Translations under genes and position numbers: made by a program
The notes under the pieces: generated by a model
Told to the model about the DNA's origin: nothing
Seen by the model: only the letters and a program-made list of their open reading frames with translations
The model's database searches: none
Shown here: positions 57,399 through 64,000 of the stretch, piece after piece
How positions within the stretch are numbered: position 1 is the first letter of the stretch
Layout of the letters: each line of letters begins with the position of its first letter
Assembly: GCF_905220415.1 (NCBI RefSeq)
Contig: NC_059558.1
Span: 3,050,501-3,114,500, forward strand
DNA length: 64,000 nt
Direction of reading: 5' to 3'
Source of the DNA: Colias croceus
Lineage: Eukaryota; Arthropoda; Insecta; Lepidoptera; Pieridae

Positions 57399-57727
57399 AC
57401 AAAACCAGAATAAACCAGTTTACGCTGTCCGCAGGTACCACGTGCAGTCCGTGAGTCGCTTGGTACCGTTAGAACATAAAGCACACATTTCATTCAAAAG
57501 TTATAATTATTACGTAATTGTTAAATTTTGTATTTGTTGATTGTTGTTATTATTTGTTATTATTGTTATAATATTTGTTGAAGTGTTTAATTTGTGTGTA
57601 AGTGTTGTAACTTTATATTGTTAATTGTTAATGTAAAAGTTATACGTATGTTAAATGTGCAAATATTAAAATAAAGTTTCATCTTTTTCAGAGGAGAAAC
57701 ACATATAGTTTAATTTAAAATCCCATA
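57399..57727. other. Gene-free stretch
   Basis: A TTG/TTA-rich part (57500-57660) then caaatattaaaataaagttt, a polyA-like end. It may be a retroelement 3' UTR. No gene recognised. Confidence 0.35.
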
Positions 57728-57850
57728 TACAGGGTTATTTGTAAAACACCGGCAACCTCGCAGGACAAGATAGCTAACATCATAAGTAACATTTGTTCTA
57801 CGACTTTTGGCTGTTGGCATAACGAAATAAATTATTTTTAACCCCTTACC

Positions 57851-57872
57851 GCATACAATGCCATATATGGAC
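57851..57872 (+). repeat. Subterminal motif 1 of the piggyBac-like element
   Basis: gcatacaatgccatatatgg starts nine bases inside the left end. Further copies: reverse at 58212-58232 and 58254-58274, forward at 59165-59185 and 59207-59227. Subterminal repeats are commonly transposase-binding sites. Confidence 0.75.
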
Positions 57873-58422
57873 GACGAAGTTTATTAATTTTTTATAGGCT
57901 TACTATAAACAATATCTAAAAAAACTACCTTACATCTTAAACAGCATTTCATCGAGAATTGGAATGTAATTAATTTATACAGTGTAAATATTATCCATCA
58001 GGTATATTATAGATTTAGTCTAGCGCGTGCGACGGTTTGGGTGCGCGGAAAAAACCGTGATTTTCAAATTAAGATTTCAATATCAAAAAGGTGAGTAAAG
58101 CCATGAAAAAAAATATTACTTCATTCATTAGTCTTTCTAAAATAAGGTAAAACATTTGGTTAGGTTGTTTTTTTTTTGTTTTAATATAGTTTTTTGTACT
58201 TTTCCAAATCTGTCATATTTGGCTTCGTATGCATTCTGTCCAAAATATATTATGTCATATGTGGCTTGGTATGCATTGAAGGATAATTTCACTGATTGTT
58301 CCAGTATCGATCCTGCACACTTTTATCTCACTGCTAAGCATGTAAATATCATATCATCATCAATAAATACAGACTCATGCTATATGCCCCTGTATGATTT
58401 TTGATTAGCCATTTCAGAGCAT

Positions 58423-58737
58423 ATGCGAAAGTCAGGGAAAGCTCTTATTACCAAAAGACGTGGTCGTCTCTAAAATACTTAGAAACATCGGCATCTCTGA
58501 AGTCTCCTCCGTATTCCTGACTCGCCAATTGCCGCAAAAAAGCTACGAAAAACTCCTGCAAGACATCTAGATTTTCATTTTGATTCTGTACGATCTGATG
58601 GGATTAGTCATTACCAAATTTGGAAGAAGAACGCCCGTCAGCTATGCCTATATTGCTCCAATTTCGTTCCTTCACGTTATGTCAAAAATATAACGTGTTT
58701 TTATGTTATAATGACAAACGTACATAATTGTTTTTAG
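58423..58737 (+). pseudogene. piggyBac-like transposase, C-terminal remnant with stops
   Basis: One frame runs from ATG 58423 to TAG 58735 and is broken by three clustered stops (TAA, TAG, TGA, about 58471-58502). Before them lies KSGKALITKRRGR, like the KRRGRP linker of the family. After them come DSVRSDGISHY and RQLCLYCS, then TCFYVIMTNVHNCF, matching the D-x-R-x-DG-x-x-H and C-x2-C parts of the piggyBac C-terminal cysteine-rich zinc-binding domain; a later cysteine position reads Tyr. In intact elements this domain binds DNA near the element ends and follows the DDD catalytic core, which is absent here. The remnant cannot be functional. Confidence 0.8.
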
Positions 58738-58797
58738 CAATTTCACGAAGTATTAGTTGGCTGTGATTCTGAGTGTTATTTAGGTATCCACATAAAG

Positions 58798-59017
58798 TAC
58801 TAACATTTCGCCCGCGGCCTCGCCCGCGTTTCGAAAGAAAACCCCGCATAGTTCCGGTTCCCGTGGGATTTCCGGGATAAAACCTATCCTATGTGTTAGT
58901 CCAAGTTACCCTCTATATTATGTCTGCTAAATTTCAAACATAAAACATAAAATAACAATCAAACACATACACATACATCCACCCTCACAAACTTTCGCAT
59001 TTATAATATTAGTAGGA
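58798..59017 (-). mobile_element. Helitron-like group H inside the piggyBac-like element
   Basis: ctaacatttcgcccgcggcc (CTAG decayed to CTAA) at left, then the H core; the 5' end ...ttataatattagtagga|t is at 59017. Internal deletion in tttcaaacataaaacataaa. Confidence 0.8.
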
Positions 59018-59794
59018 TAGGATTTATGTAAAGTATATGTAGTATATCAGTTGACTTAGCATTCAGGATACAAGCCTAAGTTATTTTTGGGGCTTAGCAA
59101 CCGTGTGTGTGAAATTAAACCGGAATATGTTTTTATTTTATTAATTAGTTACTTTTTTCTAATTGCATACGAAGCCATATATGACAGAAAAAATACAACA
59201 AACACTGCATACGAGTCCATATATGGCGCCGTTTCAAATTTTCTATAATATAAGTAAATAATTTTTTTTCTCAATTTGATCTCATAATGTAAGGTCTAAT
59301 AAACACTTTTTTGCAAAAAAATATTTTTTATTTCATCTCCTTCATAATTCATGCAATAAGGGGTTAAATGATTTTTTAAGCTTTTATTGTACTCTCCTAA
59401 CGTTTGTAAGTCTATGTTCTACTCATCATCGAAAGGACAACCGCGACGCGACGCCCCCTTTCCCCTCCCGTTCGCTTCTTGTTTACGTAATTTTTGTGAT
59501 ACGCGTAGAGTTTATAATATTCAAACGGAAAATGAAATGAACATTTATTTTTTTAAGAAAATAAAATCTAACAAAATATCAAAAGTCGTAGAACAATTAT
59601 TAATGTTGTTACTTATGATGTAAGGTATCTTGTCCTGCGAGGTTGCTGGTGTTTTACAAGTAACCCTGTATATATAATAAAAACTAAAAATAAAATGTTG
59701 TTTTTTTTATTTGCTGACCATACACTACTACAAACGCAAAAATTTAGCAAAATTAGAAAATCCCCGAATTTGCATTCGCGAGTGTATTCATACT

Positions 59795-60200
59795 TAGGGT
59801 TGCCAAACAGTATTCTACTGTTTTTCACTAAATTATACTTTTTACTGTTTAACAAATAAAAAGTATTTATACAAAAGACTGTTTTCAGCATAAAAGTGCA
59901 AACACATAATATAGACAGTATAATGTGTTACATTTAGACGCTCACAATTTTTTTTTATTTAGTCAGAGGGCACACACTACAATAAATACTGTTTGTTTTG
60001 CTAAAATACTGTTTAATATTTTTTTTTACACGGTCGTAAGAGACGCCATGGACAGAGACCGGTGGAGGCAAATCATCCGCTCCAGATGCAACCCTGATGC
60101 TGACCACGATCCTCAGACATGAGGGACCGACAAGAGAGAGAGAGAGACCTGAATAATGAATATACGTACTTTATTTCTTGTAAAAAAAGTTGGCAACCCT
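59795..60200. mobile_element. hAT-like element with ATTCATA target duplication
   Basis: The ends TAGGGTTGCCAA and TTGGCAACCCT are inverted repeats, flanked by ATTCATACT (59786-59794) and ATTCATAGT (60201-60209), consistent with the 8-bp-class duplication of hAT transposons and their TAGGGTTGCC-type ends. The 406-bp interior lacks a transposase and contains a retrotransposon tail at 60033-60122. Confidence 0.7.
60033..60122 (+). pseudogene. Non-LTR retrotransposon C-terminal remnant
   Basis: The frame reads VVRDAMDRDRWRQIIRSRC then NPDADHDPQT and a stop, the D-R-x-x-W-R-x-x-I/V-R motif found at the extreme C-terminus of insect RTE/jockey-type polyproteins. It is followed by a (GA)n run at 60132-60149. 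Truncated, inside the hAT-like element. Confidence 0.7.
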
Positions 60201-60224
60201 ATTCATAGTGTTTGTTTATAATAT

Positions 60225-60440
60225 AGGAGTGGCAAGGTCGCCGTCGCGTCGCGCGCAATTGCTGCTATCACCGTCGCTTGAAACCGGCGCTCCAAAAATG
60301 AATATTCCATCTTTTGATTCACGCGCAGGACTGTCGCGAAATTTCTCTTGTTGGATTTCGTATGTAGGCATTGTACTGAATGTTGTTTCATATGAGCGCA
60401 ATCGAGAGCGCTCCGTTTCGCGTGTTACTTATGAATGATA
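60225..60440. other. CpG-rich patch, unidentified
   Basis: cgccgtcgcgtcgcgcgcaa ... cgagagcgctccgtttcgcg. Open frames run on both strands over the same bases, a by-product of composition. It could be a TE 5' region or a promoter. Not recognised. Confidence 0.35.
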
Positions 60441-60463
60441 TATGTATTTTATTTGTAACGTAG

Positions 60464-60624
60464 TCTCATGTAGAGAAAACGTACATATTTACGTTTTCTC
60501 TACATGAGAACCATCCTTCATCCTTCAAGGGATACAATAAAAAAAGAATTATCGAAATCGGTTCAGCCGATCACACGTGATACCGTGACAACGCGAAACG
60601 GGTTTCATTTTTATATATACAAAT
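60464..60624 (-). mobile_element. Helitron-like group D fragment with head-to-head duplication
   Basis: The inverted pair tctcatgtagagaaaacgt and its complement (60464-60482 and 60491-60509, 8-base loop) is made from the D core, followed by the rest of D (ggttcagccgatcacacgtg) to about 60624. The 3' end is missing. Confidence 0.75.
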
Positions 60625-60704
60625 ATTTAGACGAGTAAAGTTACTTATTTTATTTCATTTTACGATAGATTTCAAATAATGAGCAGGTATAACTTTATAA
60701 TTTA

Positions 60705-60893
60705 CTAGAGGTCCGCCCCGGCTTCGCCCGTGGTACATATGTATTTCGCAATAAAAAGTAGCCTATGTCCTTTCTCGGGTATCAAAATATCTCCATACCA
60801 AATTTCATGCAAATTGGTTCAGTAGTTTAGGCGTGATTGAGTAACAGACAGACAGACAGAGTTACTTTCGCATTTATAATATTATAGTATGGA
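60705..60893 (-). mobile_element. Helitron-like chimera (A 5' part, D 3' end)
   Basis: The 3' end at left is ctagaggtccgccccggctt (D type), then cgcaataaaaagtagcctat and a complete group A 5' half ending at 60893. The same combination as 16862-17037. Confidence 0.85.
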
Positions 60894-61211
60894 TTATAAT
60901 TATTTATGGGAGTTCACTGCACCAGTGATTATTATAATACAGATTGTGAATATATTATATTATATATATCTACTATTCACAACATATTTACGTTATTTAC
61001 TGGAACAACCATAGGAATCTACAAATATGTAGTAGGTAATCATAGTAGTAATGGTAATAAGTAATCAATAAAAAAATATACTAGGTACATATAAATCTTT
61101 CTTGATTTTATTGATGTAACACTATGAATGAAATATTTGTATCCATATAATATATACCTATATATATGTTTGTATACCTAAGATCGTCGCGTCAATACTC
61201 AGCCCACGGAA
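60894..61211. other. Short gene-free stretch
   Basis: AT-rich DNA with TATA-type runs. Nothing recognised. Confidence 0.35.
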
Positions 61212-61395
61212 ACGAATTTATGCATTTGCATAAATTCGTGTGAGTGTGATTAGATATTACATATTTATGTAATATCTAAACTCACCTGCATAAAGTTTCT
61301 GAAATGAATCGAAAGTCGTATTTTTTATTAATACATATTAATAAATAATAATTATTATTATTTATTATAAATAATAATTAGGTATTTATTAATAT
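61212..61395. repeat. Three successive AT-rich hairpins
   Basis: cgaatttatgcatttgcata with its inverse (about 61212-61238), agatattacatatttatgta with its inverse (about 61252-61278), and aataaataataattattatt with its inverse (about 61338-61378). Three palindromes within 185 bp. Confidence 0.75.
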
Positions 61396-62528
61396 GATTA
61401 CAATACTATACTTATCTTCGAAAATTAGTTAGATATCATTTAAATATGAATCTCTTTTAGTTCTCGTTTCTGAAGTTTCAATGTTCTTTTGTTGTTTACC
61501 ATTTTCAAAAAAACAATATTGAAACAATATTATTAAAAAATCGGCACGCGGCACAGCAATTTAAGCATGGTCTACTCGTCTCAACGGAGCGATAGCGTCT
61601 GATGTATGAAATAGAATTATGTTTGAAGCTCCTAGAACGTGCGATGCAAGATGATTTCTTGCGTAATTAAAAATATAGTAAGCGCCAAAAGTGTTTTATC
61701 GTGATTAAATCATAACAAAAAGTAATTAGACAAAAGTGGTATAACAAAGTTCTCACAAATGTTTCAATATAATTGTTTATGAAAAAAATAACATAATAGG
61801 CATAACCATGTCAAGTAAAAAACGTCAAAGTGTGAAATTTAGAGGTAACTTCGTGAATTATTTCTATCGAGTCAATTTCAATATTTTATGTTTTTGATCA
61901 AACAGGATAATCGAAAATATCATCAAGTTTTACATATATTTTATTTTTTTATATTTGGTCTTGAATATTACACGTATCAACTAAATGTTGATTGGTGATT
62001 TGACTTTAGTCGCGTTCTTAATACGACTACATTAAGCCACTGTACTATTTAAATGTTAAATTAGTCTTGATCTTATCTTAAACGCATTAATTTATTAAAT
62101 ATTATTTCTATATAAGTGTCGCGTTTGTATTTTTAAATTAGTATTTTACGTAACAGAAATCGCGAATCAGAATATTTATATTAAATTTAAAATTATAAAT
62201 GAAACCATTATAAATACATGGTAATCGATTAGCGAATAAAACGTGAATAAAACCTAAATGGATCGATTGAATTCTTTAAATACCTTAGTATTTATTATCT
62301 GTTTTTATTATGGACAGCAAGATGGACAGAAGTGACATTATTGTACAAATAAATATTTAGAGGTGAATTTGTATTCAAGTGTAAAATATAATATGTAAAT
62401 ATAGTACTTATATTTTTATCATCATTGAGTTAATACAATAATATATAAAATTTGCTAGAATAGTACAATTCTAGAGACAGTTGCATTCGGTCCAGAATAT
62501 GTGTACGTATTCCTCATTTTATATCATA
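61396..62528. other. Gene-free stretch
   Basis: AT-rich DNA, no gene or mobile element recognised. Confidence 0.4.
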
Positions 62529-62707
62529 CTATAGCTGTGCCCGCGGTTTTACTTGCAGTGCTCCGCTCCTGTTGGTCTAAGCGTGATGATATATAGCCTA
62601 TAGCCTTCCTCGATAAATTGGATAACTATCACAGAAAGAACTTTTCAAATCGGAATACGCGTTCAAAAAAACAACCAAACTCTTCAGCTTTATAATATAA
62701 GTATAGA
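62529..62707 (-). mobile_element. Helitron-like group B, decayed 3' end
   Basis: ctatagctgtgcccgcggtt replaces the CTAG end. The core is shortened (cggaatacgcgttcaaaaaa). The 5' end is at 62707. Confidence 0.8.
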
Positions 62708-63639
62708 TTACTTTCTTCAATAGTTATTACAATTAATAGTTTTATAAGTTCAACAGGCAAAGCAGCGGGCCCATCCTACTGCAGGAAAAAAGCAGGAAAT
62801 AATGCATTTTGGAGTTTTATCAAAAGATAAACAAAGGTGAATATATAGCCTCGATGATTTTTAACTCTTTTCAAAATTAAGATCACGTATTTCAATAAGT
62901 ACCTACTTCGTCGAATTTTGCCTTAATCAAGGTTATTCTATTTTTTTAGGAACTTATGCAGTGTGTATATTGTTTTTATTTTTTTATGAACTATGGAAGT
63001 ATGGTAGGAACATATTGTTTCACCGATATTCCTAAAATTACTAAATACTTACTCTATATTTATATAGGTAATTAGTTTAAACTTTAAAGATCTCTATCAT
63101 CTATATTTAAACTCTTTCTTCTTTAAAACATTTGTATTTTTTTTAAATTAGTACTTAAAATGAGCACAAGTTAATCATTCTCATCTGCGTCTACGCAACT
63201 AATTACACGATTCACGTACAGTGTGTGTAGTGTGCATGTGCGCGTGGTTTGTATGTGCGCTGTGTGCATGTGTGCGTTCTAAAACAATGTTATATTAAGA
63301 AATGCATACATTAGCGTCAAGTCAAGTTCGCTTACAAAAGCCATTGTTGGGCAATATAGTGTTGAAGGCATACACTGTTAATATATGCGCTGTGATTTAA
63401 CATGCACACATAAACAGGTACATCTTCCTAGGAGATATTTTTACTTTGAAGCATATTTTTCAAATTTATGAAAAGATACAGTTTCTTGATGAGATTTTGA
63501 TCGAAGGATACGTCGCGGTCGGTTCGACTTGATTTGAACCCTCGTTATGGAAAAAATATTCAAACAATTAATAATATATAAAATATATATAAAATAATAT
63601 ATAAATATTTTTATTTCCTATTTATTTTATTTTTGTATG
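62708..63639. other. Gene-free stretch
   Basis: Contains a GT/GC-alternating patch at about 63219-63275 (gtgcatgtgcgcgtggtttg). No gene recognised. Confidence 0.4.
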
Positions 63640-63833
63640 TATATATTTATTTGTGCTCTGCCCTATTCCTATCCTTTACTTAATTTCTCTCTGTACAACC
63701 GGTTGTCTGGAAGAAATCGCTATTTAGCGATAAGACCGCCGTTTGTTGTAATGTATCCTAGGCTAAGTCTCATTTTGTAATTTATCTTGAGCAATAAAGC
63801 ATAAATAAATAAATAAATAAATAAATAATACAA
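63640..63833 (+). mobile_element. LINE 3' UTR and (AAAT)n tail
   Basis: caaccggttgtctggaagaa atcgctatttagcgataaga ccgccgtttgt is a conserved 3' UTR of lepidopteran non-LTR retrotransposons. It is followed by gagcaataaagc (polyA signal) and an (AAAT)n tail at 63803-63829. The coding region is absent. Confidence 0.8.
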
Positions 63834-64000
63834 TTATTATAATCAATATGGATAAATACCTACGGCAACGTTATAAATGCATGTTTTGTTTCAAAAATAA
63901 TAAATTCAGTACATAGCTTAAACAAATATGTAGTTAAGTACTAATCGATGAACGAAAGCACGCGGTAAATTATTTTGTTAACAATTTAATCTTGTTTGAA
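63834..64000. other. No feature recognised
   Basis: AT-rich DNA to the window end. Confidence 0.35.

Larger units (their letters stand above)
57842..59363 (+). mobile_element. piggyBac-like element, decayed
   Basis: TTAA (57838-57841) precedes CCCCTTACCGCATAC, and TGCAATAAGGGG at the right precedes TTAA (59364-59367): the TTAA target duplication and C-rich TIR are piggyBac hallmarks. A 21-bp motif, GCATACnAnnCCATATATGR, occurs five times near the ends. The + strand keeps a transposase C-terminus (58423-58737). Most of the transposase is deleted. A group H Helitron is inserted at 58798-59017. A donor-like aaaaag|gtgagt at 58091 may mark a former intron. Confidence 0.85.
57728..59670. mobile_element. 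Long-TIR, TA-flanked DNA element hosting a piggyBac-like insertion
   Basis: The left end TACAGGGTTATTTGTAAAAC (through about 57813) and the right end (about 59585-59670, ...gttttacaagtaaccctgta) are inverted copies of about 85 bp, flanked by TA (57726-57727, 59671-59672). Removing the piggyBac-like element leaves about 417 bp without a transposase, so this is non-autonomous. A solo end of the same family is at 39660-39744. Family not identified. Confidence 0.75.

Noticed and set aside
60190..60438. Overlapping ORFs in the CpG-rich patch at 60.2-60.4 kb
   Set aside because: Open on both strands because of base composition; no recognised domain.

Overview
The window is almost certainly nuclear DNA of a moth or butterfly (Lepidoptera). 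It is AT-rich, has spliced genes, and carries dozens of copies of the lepidopteran non-autonomous Helitron-like repeats. Their 3' ends form a G+C hairpin ending in CTAG (on the other strand CTAG followed by ttccgcccgcggcttcgccc), and their 5' ends start with TC after an A. There are no bacterial features, no CRISPR array and no tRNA or rRNA gene that I can recognise.

Genes occupy only the left edge. At 899-1559 (+) there is a complete two-exon gene for the BORC subunit BORCS7 (105 residues). Facing away from it, at 164-241 (-), is the first coding exon of an unrecognised gene that leaves the window to the left. The roughly 660 bp between the two start codons is probably a shared divergent promoter. 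At about 22890-23182 a CpG-rich block ends in a strong splice donor and has no usable ORF. I read it as a non-coding first exon and promoter of a + strand gene whose coding exons lie beyond the window. A good zero-length (recursive) splice site at 45336/45337 would fit a very long first intron of that gene. Most of the rest is intergenic or intronic.

The remainder is a mosaic of mobile DNA. Helitron-like copies are grouped here by their inner sequence (my labels): A (GCGAAAGTAACTCTGTCTG, caatcacgcctaaac), B (AAAGCTGAAGAGTTTGTTTG), C (tccctatgtccctttgtatg), D (acgttttctctacataagaa), E (AAAGAGGAAAACTTTGTTTG), F (ctttgagttatat), G (aaatctcgtgtcacaatg), H (GCGAAAGTTTGT plus ttggattaacacatagg) and J (500 bp, GACA array). 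Their 3' ends fall into a few hairpin types, and some copies combine the 5' part of one group with the 3' part of another. Also present are LINE 3' ends, a tRNA-derived SINE, several long foldback (hairpin) elements, a ~140-bp repeat with a hairpin plus T-run, and a nested block at 57.7-60.9 kb. In that block a piggyBac-like element (TTAA target, remnant transposase C-terminus, subterminal repeats) sits inside a TA-flanked long-TIR element, next to a hAT-like element.

No new multi-gene system is visible. The most interesting items are the candidate recursive splice site, the divergent BORCS7 promoter, the piggyBac-like element with its repeated subterminal motif, the modular Helitrons, and the large near-perfect hairpins.
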